Assembly (NCBI GenBank): GCA_022361135.1
Contig: JAKSBM010000749.1
Coordinates: 1 to 7,121, forward strand
From: Desulfobacterales bacterium
Lineage (GTDB): Bacteria; Desulfobacterota; Desulfobacteria; Desulfobacterales; Desulfobacteraceae
DNA length: 7,121 nucleotides
Direction of reading: 5' to 3'
Shown here: positions 1-6,706 of the stretch, in pieces
Layout of the letters: the number at the start of each line of letters is the position of its first letter
How positions within the stretch are numbered: the stretch's first letter is position 1
Notes under the pieces: generated by a model
Databases searched by the model: none
What the model saw: only the letters and a program-made list of their open reading frames with translations
Told to the model about the DNA's origin: nothing
Made by a program: the position numbers and the translations under genes

Positions 1-166
1 CCTGATGACCCTGGCCCAGGCCTTCCACGGGTATTATAACAAGCACAAGGTGGTCACCGAGGATGCCGAACTTTCCACGGCGCGCCTTTCCCTGGTGCTG
101 TCGGTGAAAAAGGTCATTCGCAACGGTCTGACCCTCCTCGGGGTCCAGGCGCCTGAAAGAATGTAA
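1..166 (+). CDS. argS: Arginyl-tRNA synthetase, C-terminal end (partial)
   Basis: The gene is cut by the left window edge; codons are read from position 2 and end with TAA at 164-166. ArgS attaches arginine to tRNA-Arg in the cytoplasm. The visible 54 residues match the end of the DALR anticodon-binding domain of class I ArgS: an [10 protein letters not shown] helix, then an ARLSL helix, then the closing [14 protein letters not shown], which is the usual C-terminus of bacterial ArgS (NGL.LLGV.AP..M). The catalytic domain and its HIGH motif lie outside the window, so activity cannot be judged. The SPOR-domain gene starts 2 nt after the stop, implying co-transcription. Confidence 0.93.
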   Translation, partial: LMTLAQAFHGYYNKHKVVTEDAELSTARLSLVLSVKKVIRNGLTLLGVQAPERM

Positions 167-168
167 AT

Positions 169-858
169 ATGTCCTTTAAGGGGATGATGAAATATACCGT
201 CTACCTCTTCGTGGGGGGATGGATGTTTTTTCTGGGTATCATGGTGGGGCGGAACAGTCTGCCCCTTGAGTTTGATACCCGGGGGTTCCAGGAGCGCCTG
301 GCCCGGATCGCCCAGGGGGAACCCCAGGTGGAGACCCCGGTTTCGGAAAAGGTCTCCCTGGATTTATCCGCCCTGAATACCCAGTCCCAACCCCTGGAGA
401 AATTCCCTGGAAAATCCAATGTCCAAAGGACATCCGACCGGTCCGGTGATGCAGACACCGGTCCGGTCAAAATGATTGTGAAAAATCCAGGACTCAAAGC
501 CAAGGGGGATTTGAAGAAAATCCGTTCCCAGGCCACATCCAAACCGGGGAAGAAAAAGGACGCTCCACCATTTAAAACTGCCCTGAAGAAAAAGAAAACC
601 AAATCGTCTCCCCCCGTTGCCCAGGGACATTACACCATCCAGGTAGCTGCTTATAATGCGGCCAAGGATGCGGCCAAGGAACAGGCCCGTCTCAAGAAAA
701 AGGGGTTTGATTCCATCCAGAAATCGAAAAAGATCAAAGGGGTGACCTGGTACCGGATCCGTGTGGGGTCATGGAATTCCCGGGCAGAAGCCAAGCAGAT
801 GCTGGAAAAGTTGAGAAAAGCAGGAATTAAAAAAGGCCTGATCATTAAAAAGGATTAA
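169..858 (+). CDS. SPOR-domain membrane protein
   Basis: 229 residues. A short cytoplasmic N-terminus is followed by one hydrophobic segment (about residues 9-27, ending FFLGIMVGR), giving a single-pass anchor with the rest in the periplasm. Residues 30-150 form a low-complexity linker rich in Lys, Pro and Ser, with Lys clusters at 127-144. Residues 153-229 form a SPOR domain (YTIQVAAY, then a helix, then WYRIRVGSWNSRAEA). SPOR domains bind glycan strands stripped of stem peptides and often localise to the division septum, as in FtsN; a role in division or wall remodelling is inferred. The ATG at 169 is preferred because GAAAGA at 155-160 lies 8 nt upstream; the ATGs at 184 and 187 sit directly on the G-run and have no spaced ribosome site. 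The gene is wedged between argS and gatC with gaps of 2 nt each. Confidence 0.85.
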   Translation: MSFKGMMKYTVYLFVGGWMFFLGIMVGRNSLPLEFDTRGFQERLARIAQGEPQVETPVSEKVSLDLSALNTQSQPLEKFPGKSNVQRTSDRSGDADTGPVKMIVKNPGLKAKGDLKKIRSQATSKPGKKKDAPPFKTALKKKKTKSSPPVAQGHYTIQVAAYNAAKDAAKEQARLKKKGFDSIQKSKKIKGVTWYRIRVGSWNSRAEAKQMLEKLRKAGIKKGLIIKKD

Positions 859-860
859 AC

Positions 861-1148
861 ATGAAGATATCAAAGGAAGAGGTTGAAAAAATCGCCCACC
901 TGGCTCGCCTGGACATTGACGAGCCCGCAAAGGAGGCGCTTTCCCATCAGCTCAGCAATATCCTGGATTATATTGATAAACTCAAGGATGTGGATGTGGA
1001 GGGGGTGAAGCCGGTTTCCGGTGCCGCCTTTATGAATAATGTGCTCCGCAAGGATGAATGCTGTGACTCTCCGGGGCCGGATGTGACCCTGGCCAATGCA
1101 CCGGAGCGGGATGAAGACTTCTACCTGGTACCGCGGGTGGTTAAATAG
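861..1148 (+). CDS. gatC: Asp/Glu-tRNA amidotransferase subunit C
   Basis: 95 residues, the usual GatC length. GatC is the small belt-like subunit of GatCAB that holds GatA and GatB together while the complex converts Glu-tRNA-Gln to Gln-tRNA-Gln, and in many bacteria Asp-tRNA-Asn to Asn-tRNA-Asn. Family hallmarks are visible: VEKIAHLARLDI near the N-terminus, QLSNILDYIDKL, the DVDVEGVKPV turn, NNVLRKDE, and the C-terminal NAPERDEDFYLVP. AAGGA at 850-854 lies 6 nt before the ATG. The gene starts 2 nt after the SPOR gene stop and is followed by gatA after 11 nt, so coupled expression is likely and gives matched amounts of the two partners. Confidence 0.96.
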   Translation: MKISKEEVEKIAHLARLDIDEPAKEALSHQLSNILDYIDKLKDVDVEGVKPVSGAAFMNNVLRKDECCDSPGPDVTLANAPERDEDFYLVPRVVK

Positions 1149-1159
1149 ATAAGGATTGT

Positions 1160-2638
1160 ATGACTATGGAATTGTACGAACTGAGCATTGATGCTGCCCG
1201 GGAATTGCTGGCCGAAAAAAAGATTTCCTCCCAGGAGCTGACCCAGGCCTACCTTGATCGGATTGCTGCCTTTGATGAAACCATCGGTGCCTATATCTCC
1301 GTGGATGAAACGGGGGCCATGGCCCAGGCCAAGGCCGCGGATGAACGCATTGCCAAGGGGGAGCAGTCTGTCTTCACCGGCATTCCCGTGGCGTTGAAGG
1401 ATCTGCTTTGCACCCGTGGGGTGCGCACCACCTGCGCCTCCAAGATCCTGGACAATTTCGTGCCGGAATATGATGCCGAAGTGGTGTCCCGGTTCAAGGA
1501 AGAGGGGGCTGTCCTCATTGGGAAAACCAATTTGGATGAATTTGCCATGGGATCCTCCACGGAAAATTCCTCGGCCAAGATCACCCGCAATCCCTGGAAC
1601 CCGGATTACATCCCCGGAGGCTCTTCCGGCGGATCAGCCGCTGCCGTGGCCGCCCAGTTTTGCTGTGGCTCCCTGGGCACGGACACCGGTGGATCTATCC
1701 GGCAGCCAGCCTCCCATTGCGGCATTGTGGGGTTGAAGCCCACCTATGGCCGGGTCTCCCGGTTTGGTTTGGTGTCCTATGCCTCTTCTTTGGACCAGAT
1801 TGGTCCCATCACCCGGGATGTCACCGATACGGCCCTGATGATGAACCTGATCTGCGGCAACGATACCAAGGATTCCACCAGCGCCCGTGAGGATGTGCCG
1901 GATTTCACCGCAGCCCTGGCCGATTTCGACGCCAATAAGCTGGCCGGTATGAAGGCGGGTATCCCCAAGGAATATGCCAGCATGGAAGGTATTGATCCCG
2001 AGGTCATGGCCGTGTTTGAAAATGCCAAAAAGACCCTGGAGGATCTGGGGGTGGAAATGGTGGAGGTTTCCCTGCCCAACACCGAATACAGCGTGGCCGC
2101 CTATTATATCATCGCCCCCTGCGAAGCCAGCTCCAACCTGGCCCGCTTTGACGGGGTTCGCTACGGCTACCGGGCCGACGATCCCGAAGATCTGCTGGAC
2201 ATGTACAAAAGAACCAAGTCCCAGGGGTTTGGTCCCGAAGTCCAGCGCCGGATCATCATCGGCACCTATGCCCTTTCCGCCGGATATTATGATGCCTATT
2301 ACGGCCGGGCTTCCCAGGTGCGTTCCTTGATCATGTCCGATTTTACCCGGAGCTTTGAATCCTGCGACATCATCCTGTCGCCGGTGGCCCCGACCCCGGC
2401 CTTCAAGATTGGAGAAAACACCAGCGATCCCTTGACCATGTACCTGTCGGACATCTTTACCCTGTCCGCCAACATGGCCGGTATCCCGGGGATTTCCATT
2501 CCGGCCGGATATTCATCTTCCGGATTGCCCATCGGCATCCAGATGATGGCCCGCCATTTTGATGAAACATCCCTGATCAAGGCGGGATACGGTTTGGAAA
2601 AAAGCCTTGCCCTGAATCCGCTGTTCCCGGAACTTTAG
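1160..2638 (+). CDS. gatA: Asp/Glu-tRNA amidotransferase subunit A (glutaminase)
   Basis: 492 residues, close to the typical 485. GatA is an amidase-signature enzyme that hydrolyses glutamine and feeds ammonia to GatB for amidation of misacylated tRNA. The catalytic triad is intact: Lys80 in GIPVALKD, the cis-Ser Ser155 in PGGSSGGSAAAVAA, and the nucleophile Ser179 in GTDTGGSIRQPA, each one residue later than the numbering known for Staphylococcus GatA (79/154/178). The C-terminal GIPGISIPAG and GLPIGIQMMA segments are also typical. Two starts are possible: ATG 1160, with AAGGA at 1151-1155 4 nt upstream, or ATG 1166, with 10 nt; the first is given. gatB, needed for transamidation, does not follow and must lie elsewhere if the system works. 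A hairpin surrounds the stop codon. Confidence 0.97.
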   Translation: MTMELYELSIDAARELLAEKKISSQELTQAYLDRIAAFDETIGAYISVDETGAMAQAKAADERIAKGEQSVFTGIPVALKDLLCTRGVRTTCASKILDNFVPEYDAEVVSRFKEEGAVLIGKTNLDEFAMGSSTENSSAKITRNPWNPDYIPGGSSGGSAAAVAAQFCCGSLGTDTGGSIRQPASHCGIVGLKPTYGRVSRFGLVSYASSLDQIGPITRDVTDTALMMNLICGNDTKDSTSAREDVPDFTAALADFDANKLAGMKAGIPKEYASMEGIDPEVMAVFENAKKTLEDLGVEMVEVSLPNTEYSVAAYYIIAPCEASSNLARFDGVRYGYRADDPEDLLDMYKRTKSQGFGPEVQRRIIIGTYALSAGYYDAYYGRASQVRSLIMSDFTRSFESCDIILSPVAPTPAFKIGENTSDPLTMYLSDIFTLSANMAGIPGISIPAGYSSSGLPIGIQMMARHFDETSLIKAGYGLEKSLALNPLFPEL

Positions 2639-2647
2639 GCCGGGAAC
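2623..2647 (+). other. Hairpin enclosing the gatA stop codon
   Basis: A perfect 8-bp inverted repeat, GTTCCCGG (2623-2630) and CCGGGAAC (2640-2647), encloses a 9-nt loop that contains the gatA TAG. No T-run follows, so it is not a standard terminator. It could act as an mRNA processing or 3' stability element that lowers expression of the following small ORF and mutL relative to gatCA. The pairing is seen directly; the role is inferred. Confidence 0.45.
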
Positions 2648-2666
2648 CATTACAACCGGAGGTGCC

Positions 2667-2855
2667 ATGTCGACCGTACAACCCCAGGGGGAATCCCTGA
2701 GAAAAGCTGTTCAATGGATTGACGAACAACGCAAAGCCAAGCCCGACGTGACTGGGCCCCAGCTGGCCGACGAGGCCGCCTTCCGGTTTGACCTTAGCCC
2801 CAGGGATTCGGAATTCCTCATGCGCTTTGTTAAAGGGGAGCAGGAGTTGAAGTAA
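2667..2855 (+). CDS. Small protein of unknown function, coupled to mutL
   Basis: 62 residues; I do not recognise a named family. The sequence is soluble and charged, without a membrane segment, signal peptide or cysteine pair. It appears to form two helical regions: residues 8-25 (GESLRKAVQWIDEQRKAK) and residues 31-60, with an LADEAAFRFDLSP stretch followed by EFLMRFVKGEQ. It is probably real because GGAGGT at 2658-2663 is a near-perfect ribosome site 3 nt before the ATG, and because its TAA (2853-2855) shares one base with the mutL ATG, a typical coupling arrangement. It starts 28 nt after gatA. Location suggests co-expression with MutL, but nothing in the sequence shows contact with it. 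Size and charge would also fit a small regulator or a helical adaptor. Confidence 0.75.
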   Translation: MSTVQPQGESLRKAVQWIDEQRKAKPDVTGPQLADEAAFRFDLSPRDSEFLMRFVKGEQELK

Positions 2856-4873
2856 TGGATGCATCACGCCCCCAGGGGGAAATTCGAATTCTGCCGGAAA
2901 TCCTGTCCAACCAGATTGCGGCAGGCGAGGTGGTCCAGCGACCGGTTTCCGTGGTCAAGGAGTTGGTGGAGAACAGCATCGACGCCGGGGCCCAGCGGAT
3001 CATCGTTGAGATTGAAAAGGGCGGGAAATCCCTGATTCGGATTTCCGACGACGGAGTGGGACTGTCCCGGGACCAGGCCCTGCTTTCCATTGAGCGTTAC
3101 GCCACCTCAAAAATATTTTCCAAGGATGATTTGTTCAACATCGGCACCTTTGGTTTCCGGGGAGAGGCATTGCCTTCCATTGCCTCGGTGTCCAAATTCA
3201 CCCTGGTCTCCCGGACCCGGGAGAGCGATGTGGGCGTTAAGCTGGTGATCCACGGGGGCAAGCTCTCCCAGGTGGAAGATGCCGGTGCCCCGTCCGGAAC
3301 CATGGTGGAGGTGAAATCCCTCTTTTACAACACCCCGGCCCGGCGCAAGTTCCTCAAGGCCGATTCCACCGAGGCCGGTCACATTGCCGACGCCGTGGCC
3401 GGCATGGCCCTGGGGAATCCCTCCATTGGCTTCCGTCTGGTCTTCAATGGAAAGGTGACCCGGAATTTCCCCCCGGGCCAGGATCTTTTCCAACGGGCCT
3501 TGGCCGTTCTGGGCAAGGATGCCACCAACAATCTCTATTCCCTGGATCAGGTGGAGGGCCCGGCCCACATCACCGGCGTCTGTGCCAATCCCGCTTTAAC
3601 CCGGAGTACGGCCAATCGGATCTACCTCTTTGTGAACCACCGCCTGGTCCATGACCGGGGTGTGGTGGCCGCCATGTTCAAGGGCTACCGGGGCCGGATC
3701 ATGAAGGGACGGTACCCCATGGGGGTGATCTGTGTCCAACTCCCCTACGACCAGGTGGATGTCAATGTCCATCCCACCAAGCGGGAGGTGAAGTTCATCA
3801 ACCCCCGTCCGGTTTACCTGGCCGTGACCCGGGCCATTGAATCGGCCATGGCGTCAGCCCAGACCGATCCCTTGGCCTATGCCTCGGCCGGTCCGGTGAC
3901 CATGACCGGCCACAGTCCCCAGCCGGAAGCCCCCCTGCCTTCATTTGCATCCGATCTCCTGGCACCGCCCCGGAAAAAAAAGAAAAAGCAGGTCCAGCCC
4001 GAGATCCAGTGGGCCATGGGAGATGCCCCCCTTGAAAAGGCCTTTACCCGGGAACGGGAAATCCCAAGTCAGCCGGACAGACCGTCCGAGCCCAGCCGGT
4101 CCCTTGCCGGATCCACGGCAGAGCATGCCCCGGAATACGGTGTTCCGCCCCGTGTGGATGTCCCGCCGCCTCCCCATCAAAGGGATGTGGTTCCCCAAGA
4201 ATTGGAACCCCCGGATACCGCAGAGGTCGCCCCGTCTCCCTTGCCTCCGGTTGCAGAAGCCGTTGAACCGGTTGCTGCGCCGTCCTCGGGCCGGGAACTG
4301 CCTGTGATTATAGGGCAGACCATGGGCACCTATATCCTGGCGGAACTGGATAAACGGCTTCTCCTCATCGATCAGCATGCCGCCCACGAGCGCATTGTCT
4401 ATGAGACTTTAAAGGCGCGCCATTCCGGCATGGCTGTCCAGAGTCAGAGCCTGCTGGTTCCGGAAACCCTGGAGCTGAGTCACCGGGAGGCCGACCTGCT
4501 TTCCTCCATTCTGGAGGAGTTGGAAGGGTTGGGCCTTCGGGTGGAGCCCTTCGGGGGGACCACCTATGTGATCAAGGCGGTTCCGGTCATCCTGGCCGAA
4601 CGGTCCGCAGAAGAATTGGTGATGAACATCATCGAAACCCTTTTGGACACCTCGGACAGCGGCGTCAAGGATGCCTGGCTGGAAGATTGCTTGATTTCAA
4701 TGGCTTGCCACACGGCCATCCGCGCCAATAAACCCATGCACCCCTTGGAAATGGAACGTCTGGTCAAGGATCTTTTTGTCTGCGACAATCCGTTCCATTG
4801 TCCCCATGGGCGTCCCACCATTATTTCTTTTGATACTTATGATCTTGAAAAGCTCTTCAAAAGGGTTGTTTGA
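2855..4873 (+). CDS. mutL: DNA mismatch repair protein MutL (endonuclease type)
   Basis: 672 residues. MutL couples MutS mismatch recognition to strand removal. The N-terminal GHKL ATPase is intact: KELVEN with Glu36 and Asn40, DDGVG (65-69), the lid motif FGFRGEAL (99-106), and Lys309 in NVHPTKREVKF. A proline-rich linker spans about 340-480. The C-terminal dimerisation domain carries the endonuclease motif DQHA-X2-E-X4-E (Asp506, His508, Glu512, Glu517), a QSLLVP segment (531-536) resembling the beta-clamp-binding motif of Bacillus MutL, ACH (617-619, replacing ACR), CPHGRP (649-654) and a terminal FKR (668-670). This fits a metal-dependent nicking MutL that works without MutH and Dam. AGGAG at 2842-2846 lies 8 nt before the ATG. 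An in-frame A_AAA_AAG lies at codons 374-376. mutS is not in the window. Confidence 0.97.
   Translation: MDASRPQGEIRILPEILSNQIAAGEVVQRPVSVVKELVENSIDAGAQRIIVEIEKGGKSLIRISDDGVGLSRDQALLSIERYATSKIFSKDDLFNIGTFGFRGEALPSIASVSKFTLVSRTRESDVGVKLVIHGGKLSQVEDAGAPSGTMVEVKSLFYNTPARRKFLKADSTEAGHIADAVAGMALGNPSIGFRLVFNGKVTRNFPPGQDLFQRALAVLGKDATNNLYSLDQVEGPAHITGVCANPALTRSTANRIYLFVNHRLVHDRGVVAAMFKGYRGRIMKGRYPMGVICVQLPYDQVDVNVHPTKREVKFINPRPVYLAVTRAIESAMASAQTDPLAYASAGPVTMTGHSPQPEAPLPSFASDLLAPPRKKKKKQVQPEIQWAMGDAPLEKAFTREREIPSQPDRPSEPSRSLAGSTAEHAPEYGVPPRVDVPPPPHQRDVVPQELEPPDTAEVAPSPLPPVAEAVEPVAAPSSGRELPVIIGQTMGTYILAELDKRLLLIDQHAAHERIVYETLKARHSGMAVQSQSLLVPETLELSHREADLLSSILEELEGLGLRVEPFGGTTYVIKAVPVILAERSAEELVMNIIETLLDTSDSGVKDAWLEDCLISMACHTAIRANKPMHPLEMERLVKDLFVCDNPFHCPHGRPTIISFDTYDLEKLFKRVV
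3974..3988 (+). promoter_or_regulatory. Possible -1 frameshift slippery site within mutL
   Basis: A run of eight A is followed by G and five more A. In the mutL frame codons 374-376 read AAA AAA AAG, so the heptamer A_AAA_AAG is in the phase used by the dnaX -1 frameshift site. A -1 shift here adds 17 residues and ends at TGA 4033-4035, giving about 393 residues: the ATPase domain without the endonuclease domain. I see no Shine-Dalgarno-like stimulator upstream and only weak GC pairing downstream (GCCC 3997-4000 with GGGC 4011-4014). Lysine codons in a flexible linker would also explain the run. Confidence 0.3.
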
Positions 4874-4896
4874 TGGGTGTTCATGGTATATATAAT
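4866..4896 (+). promoter_or_regulatory. Candidate sigma-70 promoter after mutL
   Basis: TATAAT at 4891-4896 is a perfect -10 hexamer in an AT-rich stretch that contrasts with the GC-rich genes. The -35 is poor: TTGATG at 4870-4875 gives a 15-bp spacer and TTGTTT at 4866-4871 a 19-bp spacer. It overlaps the mutL stop codon. If used, transcription would start near 4903 and leave a leader of about 130 nt before the TTG start at 5033. Confidence 0.4.
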
Positions 4897-4927
4897 GCTG
4901 AATTTGTAACCATATTTTAGAAAATGT

Positions 4928-4963
4928 GCCGCAGTTGATTTGGAATGGATAAGCTGCTGCGGT
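4928..4963 (+). other. Inverted repeat in the leader between mutL and the VCBS gene
   Basis: CCGCAG (4929-4934) pairs with CTGCGG (4957-4962), and a G-T pair at 4928/4963 extends the stem to 7 bp around a 22-nt loop. TTATTT follows at 4963-4968, so it could be a weak terminator for mutL, a leader hairpin of the next gene, or an operator. The large loop makes a strong terminator unlikely. The rest of the 159-nt spacer (4874-5032) holds only the candidate promoter and the ribosome site. Confidence 0.3.
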
Positions 4964-5019
4964 TATTTGGTGAAAAACAGTTCGGGCAGGCCCCGTTCCT
5001 GATAGCCAAGAACAATAAT

Positions 5020-5025
5020 AAGGAG
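5020..5025 (+). promoter_or_regulatory. Ribosome binding site that fixes a TTG start
   Basis: AAGGAG lies 7 nt before TTG 5033-5035, ideal spacing. The first in-frame ATG (5048) has only a weak CCGGA upstream at poor distance. The TTG is therefore the better start, and it adds five residues (MKSGN) ahead of the signal peptide. Confidence 0.7.
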
Positions 5026-5032
5026 TTAAATT

Positions 5033-6640
5033 TTGAAATCCGGAAACATGTTTAAGTGGTCGAGTCGATTGCTGCTGGCGGTCGTCCTTGTGTTGGGCCT
5101 CATGGCAGGCCAGGGGATCTGTGCCAAGGCTGTCAAGGTAGCTGTTCTTCCCTTTGCCATGAACTCTCCCCAGGATCTGGGGTTCCTGCAGAACGGATTG
5201 TATTCCATGCTCACATCCCGCCTGGCCGACCCGGGCCGGGTCAATGTTCTGGAACGTGAGGTTGTTGAAAAGGAACTGGCCGGTAAGGCCGCTTCCCTCA
5301 CCGAAGCCAAGGCCCGTGAGCTGGGTGGACGTCTGGCCGTTGATTTTGTCCTCTTTGGCAGCTTGACCCATTTTGGGGAAAGTGTCAGCCTGGATGCAAA
5401 AATCGTGGACGTCCATGGGAAAAAGCCCACCCTGTCCTTTTTCGAGCAGAGCAACAACATGGGGGATGTTATTCCCCTGGTGAACAGTTTTGCCGGCGAC
5501 ATCAACATGAAGATGTTCAACCGGAACATTTCAAATGATCTCTATGTCAAACCCCAGGAGCAGCAACGGGCCCCCGGTGATCTGGAATTCTCCGGAAGCG
5601 GCGGGCTGGTGAACCTCCAGCAGGCCACGGGCAAAGGCTTTGCCACCTATTCCAAATTCAAGGGTGTCATCGCAGCCATGGCCGCAGGCGACCTGAACAA
5701 GGATGGGGTGCTCCAGGTGGTTACGGCCACGGATTCCGCCCTTTATTTTTCCGAGCTGGAAAACAATCACCTGGTTGAAAAACAGAAGATTGAATTCAGC
5801 CGGACCACCCGCATTGCCGCCCTGGATGTGGCCGACATCAATAAGAATGGGTATCCGGAAATCTTTGTTACCAGCATCAACCTTCACCACGAAGGGCTGA
5901 ATTCCTTTGTTGTGGAATTTGACGGTAAGAATTATGTGACCATCAGCGATGATCTGCCCTATTATTTCCGTGTTATCAAGGATATGGACGGCATTGATGT
6001 CCTCCTGGGCCAGAAGGTTGGACGGAATCCCTTCCAGGGGGATATCTACCGCATGGCCGTATCCGGTGATGGATACTCCCGGGCCAAGCGCCTTCGTCTG
6101 CCCCGCTCCACTTCGGTCCTTTCCCTGAACCAGGGCATTGTCACCCAGGAAGGGCGGCCGGATTATGTGCTGATCAATGAAAGCGGTCGCCTTGTTGTGG
6201 CCAGTGACACCGGCAATGTGGAATGGAAGGGCAACCGGAAGTTCGGCGGTACGGAACATTATTTCTATCTTCCCTCCCAGGATCCCGATGCCTCCTACCG
6301 GGAGCGCATGTACCTGAATTCCAGAATCACCTTCTATGATGCCGATGACGACGGGAAGCAGGAGATTGTTACCGTGCGCAACGAAGAGTTGGGCGGTGGT
6401 GCCCTGGGACGTTACAAACGTTTCCAAAAGGGTCAGATTGAAATCATGACCTGGAATGGTATCGGAATCACTCCGGTCTTCTCCACCCGGGCCAACCAGG
6501 GTTGGATTTCCGATTTCTTCATCGCCGATATCGATGCCGATGGGGAAAACGAGCTGGTTGTCTCCGTTGTTGGCAAGGCCAAGATTCTCCTGGGTACCGG
6601 AGACCGGACTTCCAATATTATTGCCTATGAGCTGAATTAA
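5033..6640 (+). CDS. Secreted TolB/CsgG-like and FG-GAP/VCBS repeat protein
   Basis: 535 residues, TTG start. Residues 1-31 form a signal peptide: basic start, hydrophobic core LLLAVVLVLGLMAG, and cleavage probably after Ala31 or Ala33; no lipobox is seen. Residues 34-165 resemble the N-terminal alpha/beta domain of TolB and CsgG-type envelope proteins (VKVAVLPF, then GLYSMLTSRLADPGRVNVLER, then DFVLFGSLTHFGESVSLDAKIVD). Residues 210-535 look like a beta-propeller of FG-GAP/VCBS repeats, with calcium-loop motifs DLNKDG (220-225), DINKNG (268-273), DADDDG (436-441) and DIDADG (499-504), each followed by a short strand such as PEIFVT or NELVVS. The middle blades (about 310-430) lack clear loops. 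The likely place is the periplasm or outer surface. Function is unknown; binding of envelope or extracellular partners is an inference. Tandem terminators follow, so it is probably the last gene of its unit. Confidence 0.82.
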   Translation: MKSGNMFKWSSRLLLAVVLVLGLMAGQGICAKAVKVAVLPFAMNSPQDLGFLQNGLYSMLTSRLADPGRVNVLEREVVEKELAGKAASLTEAKARELGGRLAVDFVLFGSLTHFGESVSLDAKIVDVHGKKPTLSFFEQSNNMGDVIPLVNSFAGDINMKMFNRNISNDLYVKPQEQQRAPGDLEFSGSGGLVNLQQATGKGFATYSKFKGVIAAMAAGDLNKDGVLQVVTATDSALYFSELENNHLVEKQKIEFSRTTRIAALDVADINKNGYPEIFVTSINLHHEGLNSFVVEFDGKNYVTISDDLPYYFRVIKDMDGIDVLLGQKVGRNPFQGDIYRMAVSGDGYSRAKRLRLPRSTSVLSLNQGIVTQEGRPDYVLINESGRLVVASDTGNVEWKGNRKFGGTEHYFYLPSQDPDASYRERMYLNSRITFYDADDDGKQEIVTVRNEELGGGALGRYKRFQKGQIEIMTWNGIGITPVFSTRANQGWISDFFIADIDADGENELVVSVVGKAKILLGTGDRTSNIIAYELN

Positions 6641-6655
6641 GATAAGTTCTATTTT

Positions 6656-6684
6656 CCCCCATGCCTGCGCGGCGGGCAGGGGGG
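6656..6684 (+). terminator. GC-rich hairpin just after the VCBS gene
   Basis: The arms are 6656-6668 and 6672-6684: 13 positions with one G-T pair and one A-G mismatch, closed by a GCG triloop. It begins 15 nt after the gene's stop codon. The following sequence (ATTGAGACTGTTTT) has only a late T-run, so termination may be partial, or the stem may protect the mRNA 3' end. Confidence 0.6.
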
Positions 6685-6706
6685 ATTGAGACTGTTTTGC
6701 TAAATT

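Noticed and set aside
2682..2881. 12-nt repeat CCCCAGGGGGAA at 2682-2693 and 2870-2881, with a shorter form at 311-321
   Set aside because: All copies encode Gln-Gly-Glu in frame (PQGES, PQGEI, AQGEP), so shared codon preference explains them without a regulatory site.
3107..3568. 153-codon - strand frame inside mutL
   Set aside because: It lies wholly antisense to the conserved MutL ATPase domain and has no credible product; it is a GC-driven shadow.
4697..5416. 239-codon - strand frame spanning the mutL end, the spacer and the VCBS gene start
   Set aside because: It overlaps two solid + strand genes and the spacer and shows no domain pattern; it is a shadow frame.
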